Source: an uncultured Flavobacteriaceae bacterium (lineage in GTDB: Bacteria; Bacteroidota; Bacteroidia; Flavobacteriales; Flavobacteriaceae). Taken from it: a stretch of 64,000 nucleotides of DNA. The position numbers and the translations under genes are program-made. Every line of letters begins with the position of its first letter. Position 1 is the first letter of the stretch. Below are positions 33,748 through 42,714 of this stretch, piece by piece. Below the pieces are notes generated by a model. That model was not told the DNA's origin. It saw only the letters and a list, made by a program, of their open reading frames with translations, and did no database searches. The stretch is taken from contig CAJYAG010000003.1 of the NCBI GenBank assembly GCA_913065125.1, positions 248,001 to 312,000 of the forward strand, read 5' to 3'.

Positions 33748-35940
33748 TTATACCAATCCATGATCTGACAAAGGCAAAGAGCGATATCGTTTACCAGTAG
33801 CGTTAAAAATGGCATTTGTAATTGCTGGAGCAATTGGCGGAACTCCAGGTTCTCCGACTCCGGTTGGAGCTTCATCACTTTCAATAAGAGTAATATCTAT
33901 TGGCGGAATATCATTCATTCTTGCCATTTTATAATCGTGAAAATTACTTTGTTCAATTTTGCCATCTTTTGCTGTGATTTTTCCGTGTAATGCAATCGAT
34001 GTTCCAAAAACAGCGGCTCCTTCCATTTGGTTTAACACATTGTTTTTGTTAAGAATCATTCCGCAATCTAAAACGGACCAAATATTATGGAGTTTTACTT
34101 TATTGTTGATAACTGAAACTTCAACAACAGTTGCAACATAACTATAAAAACTATAATAAAAAGCAATTCCTAAACCATGACCTTCAGGTAAATTTCTTCC
34201 CCAATTGGCTTTTTTAGCAGCAATGTTCATCACATTTTTTAAACGTTTTGTATTTAATGGATGTGGAGAATTTTCTTCTCTAATTCTATCTTTTCCAATT
34301 ATATCTAGTTTAAATTGTAAGGGGTCTTTTTTAGCTTTATCAGCCAGTTCATCAACAAAAGAATTGATTCCGAAACTGTGAAAAATAGCACAAACAGAAC
34401 GCAGCCAACCAATTCTTACATGCGATTCGGCTTTTGCATTTTCATAACGAGTATTTTCAATTTCAAACGGATTGTTATTCATTCCTTGTCCAATTTCCCA
34501 TCCAGCAGCATAATCTACTCCGGCTACAAAAGTTGAGTTGATAGAAGGAAAAGCAGTTCTGTGTAACCAACCTGTTACTGTTCCGTTTTTATCTAACGAA
34601 GCTTTTAAATATTGTGCATTTGTGGTGTGGTAATAACTATTTTGTATATCATCTTCTCGTGTCCAAACTACTTGAACCGGAGCATTCATTTTTTTAGACA
34701 AAGCAACAGCTTCATTTACAAAATCTGGTTTCGATTTTCTTCCAAATCCACCGCCTAAAAAAGTAACATTAATGGTTACCTCTTTTTCTTTGATTCCCAA
34801 AAAGGCGGCAACATCTGTTCTTGCAGTTTGCGGGTCTTGTAATGGTGCCCATACATCACATTTTCCGTCATGAACCCAAGCTAAAGCATTTGGTGTTTCC
34901 ATCGGAGCATGTGCTAAATGAGGTAATTGATAGGTGGCTTCAACAATTTTAGAAGCTTTAGAAAAAGCCTCATTTACATTTCCTGTAGTTGGAGGAACAA
35001 TTTTCCCTTTATTATGTACACGATTGGTAATTTTTTGCATGTACTTTTTACTATCATATTGTCCGTTTTTACCATGATTCCAAGTAACATCTAATTTATT
35101 TTTTCCTTGTATTGCTGCCCAAGTATTTGTTGCAATTACTGCAACTCCGCCAAACATTCCGAATGGACTTTTTACTTGTTCTAATTCAACAACATCCAAA
35201 ACTCCAGCAACTTTAAGCGCATCGGTTTTATCAAAACTTTTTACGGTTCCGAAAGCAGACGGACAACGAGCAACTGTTGCAAATTTCATATTTGGTAAAC
35301 GAGCATCCAATCCGTATATGGCAGATCCATGTGTAAAATGATTGATGTCGATACTTTTTAAAGCTTTACCAATATAATTAAAGTCTTTTTTGTCCTTAAG
35401 CCTTACATCTTTAGGGATTTCAACTTGCATTGCAGCTTCAACTAAATCACCAAAAAAGAGTTTTTTATTGTTGTTTCTATTGATAACATAATGCATTTCA
35501 GCCTTACAATCCGTCGTAGAAACTTTCCATTTTTTTGCAGCAGCAGCAATTAACATTGCTTTTGCAGTTGCGCCCATTTTACGCATCGGTTCTAAAATAG
35601 TTCTTACACTACGAGAACCATCGGTATTTTGATTTCCGAATTTTTTATCACCAGTTGCTTGTTCTACAGAAACATATTTCCAATCAGCATCCATTTCATC
35701 TGCAATTGCAGAAGTTAATGAAGTTCTAATGCCTTGTCCCATTTCTGATCGAGAACACACTAAAATTAACTTTCCATCTTTTTTTAATTGTACAAATAAA
35801 TTCGGAGTAAAAGTTGTTCCGTCATCAATTCTAACAATTTCATTTCCTGAGGTAAATTGGCATCCAATAATTAATCCTCCAGAAGCCAAGCCAAAAACTT
35901 TTACGAAATTTCTACGGCTCATATTTTGCATACCTTCCAT
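33748..35940 (-). CDS. Xanthine dehydrogenase family, molybdopterin-binding subunit (IorB-like)
   Basis: A 730-residue molybdenum hydroxylase large subunit of the single-chain isoquinoline 1-oxidoreductase type. It begins with a Tat signal (SRRNFVKVFGLASGG). Molybdopterin-binding segments include MGQGIRTSLTSAIADEM, VTFLGGGFGRKS and the C-terminal VGEPGVPPIAPA with the catalytic Glu. It should oxidise an aldehyde or N-heterocycle outside the cytoplasm; the substrate is unknown. The 2Fe-2S subunit gene is 2 bases upstream and presumably co-exported. Start could also be the internal ATG at the Tat motif. Confidence 0.92.
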   Translation of the reverse strand: MEGMQNMSRRNFVKVFGLASGGLIIGCQFTSGNEIVRIDDGTTFTPNLFVQLKKDGKLILVCSRSEMGQGIRTSLTSAIADEMDADWKYVSVEQATGDKKFGNQNTDGSRSVRTILEPMRKMGATAKAMLIAAAAKKWKVSTTDCKAEMHYVINRNNNKKLFFGDLVEAAMQVEIPKDVRLKDKKDFNYIGKALKSIDINHFTHGSAIYGLDARLPNMKFATVARCPSAFGTVKSFDKTDALKVAGVLDVVELEQVKSPFGMFGGVAVIATNTWAAIQGKNKLDVTWNHGKNGQYDSKKYMQKITNRVHNKGKIVPPTTGNVNEAFSKASKIVEATYQLPHLAHAPMETPNALAWVHDGKCDVWAPLQDPQTARTDVAAFLGIKEKEVTINVTFLGGGFGRKSKPDFVNEAVALSKKMNAPVQVVWTREDDIQNSYYHTTNAQYLKASLDKNGTVTGWLHRTAFPSINSTFVAGVDYAAGWEIGQGMNNNPFEIENTRYENAKAESHVRIGWLRSVCAIFHSFGINSFVDELADKAKKDPLQFKLDIIGKDRIREENSPHPLNTKRLKNVMNIAAKKANWGRNLPEGHGLGIAFYYSFYSYVATVVEVSVINNKVKLHNIWSVLDCGMILNKNNVLNQMEGAAVFGTSIALHGKITAKDGKIEQSNFHDYKMARMNDIPPIDITLIESDEAPTGVGEPGVPPIAPAITNAIFNATGKRYRSLPLSDHGLV

Positions 35941-35942
35941 AT

Positions 35943-36398
35943 CTATTTGTTTTTAAGTTTTACTGCTGTGTGAATTGCTTTTCTAATTCTAGGATAGGTT
36001 CCGCATCTACAAATATTTCCGCTCATTGCGTCATCAATATCTTGATCTGTTGGATTAGAATTAGTGTCTAATAAAGCAGTTGCGGCAATTAATTGTCCAG
36101 ATTGACAATAACCACATTGCGGAACATTAATTTCTTCCCAAGCTTTTCTAAGGATTTCTAAATTGTCTGTTTTACCTTCTATGGTTGTAATTTGTTTTCC
36201 AACGCCATAACTTACAGGTAAACTACAAGAACGAACTACCTCGCCATCGATTAAAATTGAACACGCGCCACATTGACTAACTCCGCAGCCATATTTTGTT
36301 CCTGTTAAACCAATAATATCTCTAATCGCCCACAACAAAGGCATGTCGTCTTGTGCTTCTAGGTTATGGTTTTTTCCGTTAATTGAGAGTGTTTTCAA
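35943..36398 (-). CDS. 2Fe-2S subunit of molybdenum hydroxylase (IorA-like)
   Basis: A 151-residue protein with two [2Fe-2S] domains: plant-type CGVSQCGAC...C (about 40-60) and the helical QCGYCQSGQ...CRCGTYPRI (about 98-140). It passes electrons from the molybdenum subunit. It has no signal peptide of its own, so it is probably carried out through the Tat pathway bound to its partner. It is first gene of the leftward unit. Confidence 0.95.
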   Translation of the reverse strand: MKTLSINGKNHNLEAQDDMPLLWAIRDIIGLTGTKYGCGVSQCGACSILIDGEVVRSCSLPVSYGVGKQITTIEGKTDNLEILRKAWEEINVPQCGYCQSGQLIAATALLDTNSNPTDQDIDDAMSGNICRCGTYPRIRKAIHTAVKLKNK

Positions 36399-36594
36399 AT
36401 GGTTGATTTTTTTTGTGTTTACTAAGTTACTACTTTTTTAAAAAAAGGATAGAATTTAATAGAATTTAACTTTTTAATAAATCGAGCATTGTGTATGTTT
36501 TTGTTGATTGATTTTTTAGTTTTTTCATGATTTCAATAAAAATTAAAAAGGATTTCTTCCGAATTACTCGTTTAAAAGTTTCAAAAAAGGTATC

Positions 36595-36610
36595 TTAGCA
36601 AGAATGCTAA
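36595..36610 (+). other. Small hairpin upstream of the cysteine dioxygenase gene
   Basis: TTAGCA-AGAA-TGCTAA forms a 6-bp stem 49 bases before the predicted TTG start. The rest of the 260-base gap 36399-36658 is A/T-rich and I see no further gene or convincing promoter in it. Confidence 0.35.
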
Positions 36611-36658
36611 AAACAGGGGTTTTTCCTTTGATTTAATACAAAAAACACCCAAAACTCA

Positions 36659-37240
36659 TTGGAATCTACAAAAAACACACAAAATTCACTGCATACCTTT
36701 TCGGAACTTATTCAAGTTTTAGATGAAGAAGAGAGGACAAATTACACTGCTATTTTAAAATCGATGAAGCTACCCATTGCAGAATTTGAAAAACATGCAA
36801 ATTGGTCTAAAACTTGTTATACTCGAAACTGTATTGTTGAAAATGAACACTTTGAACTGATATTAATTTGTTGGGAAAAAGAACAAATTACTGCAATTCA
36901 CGATCATGGAGGAGAAGAATGTTGGGTGTATTTTGTTGAAGGAGAATTTAAAGAAAATGTTTATAAAGAAAGTGAAAATGGCGAGTTACATATCATTAAA
37001 ACTACAAAGGCAAAAGCAGGTGATGTTTCTTATATGATTGATTTTATGGGGTTTCATAACTTAGAAAACACATCAAACAAAAGAAGCATTTCGTTGCATT
37101 TATATGCAAAACCAATTAAGAATTGCAATGTCTACGATTCAAAAAAAAATAAATTTGTTCGTAAGGAGTTGTGTTATGATAACGTCGAAGAAATAGTGCA
37201 AACAAAAACCAAAAAAGAAGAAAATATATGTCTGAATTAA
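36659..37240 (+). CDS. cdo: Cysteine dioxygenase
   Basis: A 193-residue cupin. The 3-His iron site is His81, His83 (AIHDHGG) and His133 (GFHNLEN). Cys88 in GGEECW and Tyr149 in SLHLYAKPI match the crosslinked Cys-Tyr pair of mammalian CDO, and YTRN (54-57) matches its substrate-binding YTRN. It oxidises L-cysteine to cysteine sulfinate. The only plausible start is TTG at 36659; no ATG lies between it and an in-frame stop at 36629, and the next ATG would remove 35 conserved residues. It overlaps the downstream decarboxylase gene by 13 bases, so the pair is translationally linked. Confidence 0.9.
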   Translation: MESTKNTQNSLHTFSELIQVLDEEERTNYTAILKSMKLPIAEFEKHANWSKTCYTRNCIVENEHFELILICWEKEQITAIHDHGGEECWVYFVEGEFKENVYKESENGELHIIKTTKAKAGDVSYMIDFMGFHNLENTSNKRSISLHLYAKPIKNCNVYDSKKNKFVRKELCYDNVEEIVQTKTKKEENICLN

Positions 37241-38619
37241 GTAATGATTTAATCCTTTTTAATGAACTAGTTGAAGTTTTATTAAACGAAGAAAAAAATC
37301 ATCCGGTTGCAAAACGCATTGATTCAACTGTTTTATATGACACCATAGATTTGTCGCTTCAAAAAAATGCGTTGGTAGACGATGCGTTTAAAAAAGCACT
37401 GAAAGATGTACTTGTTGCTACACCAAAAACGGCAACAAATTTGTTTTTCAATCAATTATTTGGCGGAAGACAAAGCAAAGCAATTTTAGGAGATTTATTG
37501 GCTGTTTTGTTAAACAACAGCATGTATACGTATAAAGTTGCTGGTCCGCAAGTTGGAATTGAACAAGAAATTATAAGACAATCGTGTGATTTGATTGGTT
37601 ATGGGTCACAGAGTAACGGAACCATTCCTACTGGAGGATCGATGAGTAACTATATGGCGTTGATGATGGCAAGAGACGCAAAAGATCCAGATTGTAAAGA
37701 AAACGGAATGTCAAAACCATTAGTTGTGTATACTTCTAAAGAATCTCACTATTCTAATGCAAAAAACGCAAGTTTTGCAGGCATAGGAAAAGGCAATATT
37801 CGATATATAGAAGCTGATGAAAAAGGACGAATGAGTCCGGCTAAATTAGAAGCACAAATACAATTTGATATTAAAAATGGACACATTCCTACTTTTGTTA
37901 ATGCAACTGCAGGAACAACTGTTTTAGGAGCTTTTGATCCGATAGATAAAATTGCAGAAATCACCAAAAAATACGCTATTTGGTTGCATGTAGACGGCGC
38001 ATATTGTGGTTCTGTTATCTTTAGTGACACAAAAAGACATTTGTTAAAAGGAATAGAAAAATCGGATTCTTTTAGTTATAACGCACATAAAATGATTGGA
38101 ACACCTTTGACCTGTTCCGTTATTTTAGTGAAAGATAAAAAGCATCTTCACAATTCTTTTAGCAATGATGCAGATTATTTATATCAAACAGATGGAGATG
38201 ATTTTAACTTAGGAAAAACTTCTTTTCAGTGTGGACGAAGAAATGACGCGTTGAAATTTTGGACGTTGTGGAAATCTATTGGAACAAATGGAATAGAAGA
38301 AATTGTAGATCAGCAATTTTATTTGGCAGATATTGCTAGAAATTATGTTGCAAATCACCCAGATTACACGGTGTATAGTTTTGAGGATTCAGTTTCAATT
38401 TGCTTTAATTATAAAGATATTGATCCAAAAACATTATGTACGTTATTGTATGAGCATCAAATTACCGTTGTTGGATTTGGAGATTTCAAAGAAGATACTT
38501 TTATAAGATTGGTTACTATAAACGCAACAAATACCAAAGAAGATATTTTAAATTTCTTTAAAGTATTGGAGAGTTTTGTTGAAGAAAATCAGCAGGTTTT
38601 AGAAGAAGCTGTTTACTAG
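37228..38619 (+). CDS. PLP-dependent decarboxylase, cysteine sulfinate decarboxylase-like
   Basis: A 463-residue group II decarboxylase. GTIPTGGSMSNYMALMMARD, SHYS (His174), LHVDGAYCG (Asp256) and NAHKMIG (Schiff-base Lys288) are clear. The downstream segment LGKTSFQCGRRNDALKFWTLWK is closer to animal CSAD/GADL1 (IQCGRKVDVFKLWMMWK) than to glutamate decarboxylase. With the overlapping CDO gene this would give cysteine to cysteine sulfinate to hypotaurine. Aspartate or glutamate decarboxylation cannot be excluded from sequence alone. Confidence 0.85.
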   Translation: MSELSNDLILFNELVEVLLNEEKNHPVAKRIDSTVLYDTIDLSLQKNALVDDAFKKALKDVLVATPKTATNLFFNQLFGGRQSKAILGDLLAVLLNNSMYTYKVAGPQVGIEQEIIRQSCDLIGYGSQSNGTIPTGGSMSNYMALMMARDAKDPDCKENGMSKPLVVYTSKESHYSNAKNASFAGIGKGNIRYIEADEKGRMSPAKLEAQIQFDIKNGHIPTFVNATAGTTVLGAFDPIDKIAEITKKYAIWLHVDGAYCGSVIFSDTKRHLLKGIEKSDSFSYNAHKMIGTPLTCSVILVKDKKHLHNSFSNDADYLYQTDGDDFNLGKTSFQCGRRNDALKFWTLWKSIGTNGIEEIVDQQFYLADIARNYVANHPDYTVYSFEDSVSICFNYKDIDPKTLCTLLYEHQITVVGFGDFKEDTFIRLVTINATNTKEDILNFFKVLESFVEENQQVLEEAVY

Positions 38620-38623
38620 AAAT

Positions 38624-39106
38624 TTATTTTTTATTTAAATAACCTGATACAGATTTAGGTAATAAAATAGAAGCGTCTCCACCATTTTTAAGAATATCTC
38701 TAACAATTGTAGAACTGATAAAAGAAGTTTCTGCGCTCGTTAATAAAAACACACTCTCGATATTTGACAACTTTCCATTGGTTTGTGCAATGGCTTTTTC
38801 AAATTCAAAATCAGTTGGATTTCGTAAACCACGTAAAATAAAGTTTGCGTTGATAGATGTACAGTAATCAACTGTTAAACCAGTATAGGTTTCTACGGTA
38901 ATTTTATCTTCTGTAGAAAAAGCATCCTCAATAAATTTTTTACGCTCTTCAAGTGAGAACATGTATTTTTTTTCGGAATTGATTCCGATGGCGATGACAA
39001 TTTCATCAAACAAAGAAATTCCTCTTTTGATAATATCTATATGTCCTAACGTTATTGGATCAAAAGATCCAGGAAAAATTGCTTTTTTATTTAATTTTTG
39101 AGTCAT
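38624..39106 (-). CDS. coaD: Phosphopantetheine adenylyltransferase
   Basis: A 160-residue PPAT. FPGSFDPITLGHIDIIKRG with the TxGH nucleotide motif and ILRGLRNPTDFEFE are diagnostic, and SSTIVRDI is the C-terminal ATP motif. It makes dephospho-CoA. The stop is 4 bases from the convergent decarboxylase stop. A TATCTTTG box (39139-39146, minus strand) lies about 30 bases upstream and may be its -7 element. Confidence 0.97.
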   Translation of the reverse strand: MTQKLNKKAIFPGSFDPITLGHIDIIKRGISLFDEIVIAIGINSEKKYMFSLEERKKFIEDAFSTEDKITVETYTGLTVDYCTSINANFILRGLRNPTDFEFEKAIAQTNGKLSNIESVFLLTSAETSFISSTIVRDILKNGGDASILLPKSVSGYLNKK

Positions 39107-39198
39107 GATGTTTTGCTACTAAACCTACACTTTCTTTCCAAAGATATCACTTTTTAAAGTTATATCTTTTCATTTTCTTGTTTCAAAAAGTCTTGTCT

Positions 39199-40173
39199 CT
39201 ATACAAAACAAGATTCTATCGCATTGCCAAATAAGTCTGGCAAGCTAATATTGGCTTCTTTAGCTTGTTGAGGTAATAAACTTTCGTTAGTTAAACCAGG
39301 AACCGTGTTCATTTCTAAAAAATGTGGTTCGCCATCAACTAAAATATATTCTGAGCGAGAAAATCCGCTCATATTTAAAACTTGATATACTTTTTGGGCA
39401 ACTTTCCTTATTTTTTTTGCAACACCTTCTGGTAAATCGGCTGGAGTTATTTCTTGAGATTTGCCTTCGTATTTTGCTTGGTAATCAAAGAAATCGTTTT
39501 CTGTTTTAATTTCAGTTATTGGCAATACTTTAATTTCTCCTTTGTACTGAATTACACCAACGGAAACTTCGCGCCCGTCTAAAAAACTCTCTATTAAAAT
39601 TTCAGCATCTTCTTTGTATGCTTTTTCGATTCCTACAATAATTTCTTCAGCCGAATACGCTTTTGAAATTCCGAAACTAGAACCTGCGTTGTTGGGTTTT
39701 ATAAAACAGGGTAAACCAACTTTTGCAATGATTTTATCTGTATGTATAACATCGCCTTTATTTAGGTAAACTGAAGCGGCAACAGGAATTCCGTAGTGTT
39801 TTACAACGCTTAAACAATCTCTTTTATTAAAGGTTAAAGCCATTTGATAAAAAGGAGCAGAGGTGTGTTTTATTCCGATTAATTGAAAATAAGCAAGTAA
39901 TTCTCCGTTTTCTCCAGGCGCTCCATGAATGGCGTTAAAAACACAATCAAAAGTGATTTTTGCTCCGCCATAAGTAAAAGAAAAATCATTTTTATCAATT
40001 GGATATTCAGCATCATTATCATCAACAACAATCCATTTTTCTTTTAAAATATGAACTTTAAACGGATTGTATTTTTCCCGATCCAAGTTTTTGTATACAA
40101 CTCCACCACTTTTTAATGAAATGTTTACTTCGGAAGAGTAACCTCCCATGATAATGGCAATATTTTTTTTCAC
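39199..40173 (-). CDS. ddl: D-alanine--D-alanine ligase
   Basis: A 324-residue ATP-grasp ligase. MGGYSSEVNISLKSG, IHGAPGENGELLAYFQL, IKPNNAGSSFGISKA and FLEMNTVPGLTNESLLP are the family signatures, with Arg in FSRSEYILVDG. It joins two D-alanines for peptidoglycan. It is divergent from the PASTA protein gene; a TAAATTTG box on the minus strand (40198-40205) may drive it. Confidence 0.97.
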   Translation of the reverse strand: MKKNIAIIMGGYSSEVNISLKSGGVVYKNLDREKYNPFKVHILKEKWIVVDDNDAEYPIDKNDFSFTYGGAKITFDCVFNAIHGAPGENGELLAYFQLIGIKHTSAPFYQMALTFNKRDCLSVVKHYGIPVAASVYLNKGDVIHTDKIIAKVGLPCFIKPNNAGSSFGISKAYSAEEIIVGIEKAYKEDAEILIESFLDGREVSVGVIQYKGEIKVLPITEIKTENDFFDYQAKYEGKSQEITPADLPEGVAKKIRKVAQKVYQVLNMSGFSRSEYILVDGEPHFLEMNTVPGLTNESLLPQQAKEANISLPDLFGNAIESCFV

Positions 40174-40241
40174 TTGTAAAAATTAAAAATGTATTAACAA
40201 ATTTATCAAAATATAAATAGAAAGACTAACGTTTGGTTTTA

Positions 40242-40249
40242 TATCTTTG
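40242..40249 (+). promoter_or_regulatory. Probable -7 box for the PASTA/rluD unit
   Basis: TATCTTTG lies 20 bases before the start of the PASTA gene. A correctly spaced TTG was not found. Confidence 0.5.
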
Positions 40250-40269
40250 TTGTTCTTAAAAAATTGATC

Positions 40270-40821
40270 ATGAGTATTTTTAAATTTATGAAGAGTACCA
40301 CTTTTTTTAAACAAATTGCATTTGTAGTGGTTGCATCTTTATTGTTGGTTTTTGTATTAAAATGGTGGCTTGGTTTTACAACCAATCACGATCAAAAAAT
40401 TGAAGTTCCAGATTTAAGTAAAATGGAATTATCAGAAGTTGCTAAAAAATTAGAAGCATTAGATTTAACTTTTATCGTATTAGATTCTACAAGATACAAT
40501 CCAGAATACCCAAATAAATCAGTCATAGAGCAAAATCCTGAAGCTGGAGATTTTGTAAAAGAAAAAAGAAAGATTTATTTAACGGTAAATCCTTCTAAAT
40601 ACAACGATGTTGTAATACCAGATTTAAACGGAAGAACAAAAAGGCAAGCAAGAACACATTTGCTTTCTATTGGATTTAGAATGGGAGAATATTCTTATGT
40701 AAGAGATATTGGTAAAGATGTTGTTAGAGGAATGAAACACAAAGGAAGAAGATTAAAACCTGGTGAAAAACTACAAAAAAACTCGGTAATTGATTTGATT
40801 TTGGGTGACGGGAAACAGTAG
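40270..40821 (+). CDS. PASTA domain membrane protein
   Basis: Start at the ATG at 40270; an in-frame TTG at 40264 would add two residues. The 183-residue protein has one membrane helix (about 16-36) and two PASTA domains (about 45-112 and 113-180: EVPDLSKMELSEVAKKL, VIPDLNGRTKRQARTHL). There is no kinase domain. PASTA units bind uncrosslinked peptidoglycan or beta-lactams, so it probably acts in the periplasm. It is separated from rluD by 102 bases containing a heptamer repeat. Confidence 0.87.
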   Translation: MSIFKFMKSTTFFKQIAFVVVASLLLVFVLKWWLGFTTNHDQKIEVPDLSKMELSEVAKKLEALDLTFIVLDSTRYNPEYPNKSVIEQNPEAGDFVKEKRKIYLTVNPSKYNDVVIPDLNGRTKRQARTHLLSIGFRMGEYSYVRDIGKDVVRGMKHKGRRLKPGEKLQKNSVIDLILGDGKQ

Positions 40822-40823
40822 GT

Positions 40824-40865
40824 TCAGTTATCAGTTATCAATTATCAATTATCAATTATCAATTT
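40824..40865. repeat. Tandem heptamer repeat (CAATTAT)n
   Basis: Six near-identical heptamers (CAGTTAT, CAGTTAT, CAATTAT x3, CAATTTG) follow the PASTA stop codon. It is a short low-complexity tandem array with no evident function; the pattern is common in A/T-rich intergenic DNA. Confidence 0.8.
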
Positions 40866-40923
40866 GCAGTTGTTAACTAAAATAAGTGAAGAATTTCACT
40901 AAAAATAATACAGCACAACTTTT

Positions 40924-41955
40924 ATGCAAGAAGAAAATACAGATTTAGAAAACGACGAATTATACGAACATTTTAGATTTACCGCTAGCGAAGGTCAAGA
41001 ACCTTTAAGGGTGGATAAATATTTAATGAATTTCGTAGAGAATGCAACGCGTAATAAAGTGCAACAAGCTGCAAAAGCAGGAAATGTTTTAGTAAATGAT
41101 GTTGTCGTAAAATCGAATTACAAAGTAAAACCACATGATGTTGTTCGTGTGGTGTTAGCACATCCGCCAGCAGAAAACTTATTGGTTGCAGAAAACATTC
41201 CGTTAGATATTATTTATGAAGATGATACTGTAATTGTTGTGAATAAACCCCCAGGAATGGTGGTGCATCCAGGACACGGAAATTATTCGGGTACGTTGGT
41301 TAACGGATTGATTCATCACATAGAAAATTTACCAACCAATTCTAACGAACGCCCAGGTTTGGTACATAGAATTGATAAAGATACAAGCGGATTATTAGTA
41401 GTTGCAAAAACCGAATTTGCCATGGCGCATTTGTCAAAACAGTTTTTTGACCGAACTACAGAACGTTTGTATTATGCGTTGGTTTGGGGAAATGTTGAAG
41501 AAGATGAAGGAACCATTGAAGGGAATATCGGACGTAGTTTTAAAAACCGTTTGCAAATGGATGTTTTTCCTGAAGGAGATTTTGGAAAACACGCCGTTAC
41601 ACATTATAAAGTGTTAGAACGGTTAACCTATGTAACGTTGGTGCAATGTAAATTAGAAACCGGAAGAACACATCAAATTAGAGCGCATTTTAAACATATC
41701 GGACATACGTTATTTAATGATGAACGTTATGGTGGAGATGATATTTTAAAAGGAACCACCTTTACCAAATACAAGCAATTTGTACAGAACTGTTTTAAAA
41801 CATTGCCAAGACAAGCATTACATGCAAAAACACTCGGGTTTACACATCCAACCACAGGTGAATTTATGCGTTTTAATTCTGAGGTTCCGCAAGATATTGC
41901 AGATTGTTTAGAAAAATGGAGGACCTATACCATTAATTCTAAAGACGAAATTTAG
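40924..41955 (+). CDS. rluD: RluA-family pseudouridine synthase (RluD-like)
   Basis: A 343-residue enzyme with an N-terminal S4 domain (RVDKYLMNFVENATRNKVQQ) and a catalytic domain carrying GLVHRIDKDTSGLLVVAK, whose Asp is the nucleophile. RTHQIRAHFKHIGHTLFND is also conserved. It converts uridines in 23S rRNA, as RluD does, though specificity within the RluA family cannot be fixed from sequence. It is probably co-transcribed with the PASTA gene, an arrangement common in flavobacteria. Confidence 0.93.
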   Translation: MQEENTDLENDELYEHFRFTASEGQEPLRVDKYLMNFVENATRNKVQQAAKAGNVLVNDVVVKSNYKVKPHDVVRVVLAHPPAENLLVAENIPLDIIYEDDTVIVVNKPPGMVVHPGHGNYSGTLVNGLIHHIENLPTNSNERPGLVHRIDKDTSGLLVVAKTEFAMAHLSKQFFDRTTERLYYALVWGNVEEDEGTIEGNIGRSFKNRLQMDVFPEGDFGKHAVTHYKVLERLTYVTLVQCKLETGRTHQIRAHFKHIGHTLFNDERYGGDDILKGTTFTKYKQFVQNCFKTLPRQALHAKTLGFTHPTTGEFMRFNSEVPQDIADCLEKWRTYTINSKDEI

Positions 41956-41962
41956 AGGTTTC

Positions 41963-42052
41963 GCTAACTTAAATGATGTGGCAAGTTTTAATTCGTTATA
42001 TCAAACGTTAACGAAGTTATCTAAAAAAGAGTTTAGAAACAAGTTAAATTAA
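41963..42052 (+). pseudogene. Gene-end remnant, copy 1
   Basis: An open stretch of 29 codons ending in TAA reads ANLNDVASFN then SLYQTLTKLSKKEFRNKLN, with no in-frame start before it except within rluD. It aligns without gaps to 58169-58255 at both DNA and peptide level. I interpret it as the 3' end of a lost gene. Its source family is not recognised. Confidence 0.5.
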
Positions 42053-42080
42053 GAATCTCAATTACATATTGTTATATAAA

Positions 42081-42114
42081 ACAAAACCCTACAATTCTAA
42101 TTGTAGGGTTTTGT
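42081..42114. terminator. Bidirectional terminator between rluD and the 163-residue protein gene
   Basis: ACAAAACCCTACAAT pairs with ATTGTAGGGTTTTGT around a TCTA loop, a 15-bp perfect stem. Short T/A runs flank both sides. Confidence 0.8.
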
Positions 42115-42118
42115 AGTT

Positions 42119-42610
42119 TTATGCTTTTGTTACTAATAGTTCATTGATTCTGTTTTCCCATTTTTTAATAGAAGCTAATTCGCCACTAAGCATCATATTA
42201 ATATCTGTATTGTAAAATTCTAATTTTACTTCGGGTTTGTTTTTAACTATCGGAATAAAAGCTAAAGACAAGGTTTCAATTTCTTTAAAACTGTGATCTT
42301 TTGTCTTTAAATTTATATACTGAGTGTTGATGTAACATTTTTTATATAAAGAAAGTTCAATAGTATTTTCTTCTGGTTGTTCTTTGAGTTCTTTATTAAA
42401 AAACACAACCTTTTTATTACTATCTATTCCAATAAGATAATTTCCACAAAACTCATGTGTATCAATTTTGCATTGAAGTTTATTTGCTTCATAATTAATT
42501 GTTTTTAATCTATTATTTTTCTTCCTTTTTCGTTGTTGATTTAAAATTATAAATGGTGCAGTACAAATAAGCACTAAAACAACACCAACCAAGATGCTTC
42601 CTGAATTCAT
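42119..42610 (-). CDS. Single-span membrane protein, unknown function
   Basis: A 163-residue protein with one N-terminal membrane helix (about 5-25), a very basic stretch (QQRKRKKNNR) that would stay in the cytoplasm, and a soluble domain of mixed strands. The core (GIDSNKKVVFFNKELKEQPEEN...LYKKCYINTQ) could be a PH-like fold but I cannot assign a family. It lies leftward between the terminator and the small basic-tailed gene. Confidence 0.55.
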   Translation of the reverse strand: MNSGSILVGVVLVLICTAPFIILNQQRKRKKNNRLKTINYEANKLQCKIDTHEFCGNYLIGIDSNKKVVFFNKELKEQPEENTIELSLYKKCYINTQYINLKTKDHSFKEIETLSLAFIPIVKNKPEVKLEFYNTDINMMLSGELASIKKWENRINELLVTKA

Positions 42611-42714
42611 TAGTTTAATTTTATTAAATGTATATATAGTTAAGTAGGCGAATAAGAATTTATAGCGCCTTAAAGATGATGTGAATAGCTAAGTTTTGCT
42701 ATTTTTTACATCAA

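Noticed and set aside
40824..40865. Heptamer array as origin iterons or a regulatory binding cluster
   Set aside because: It lies directly after a stop codon, has no dnaA boxes or A/T-rich unwinding region with GATC-type context, and looks like simple sequence slippage.
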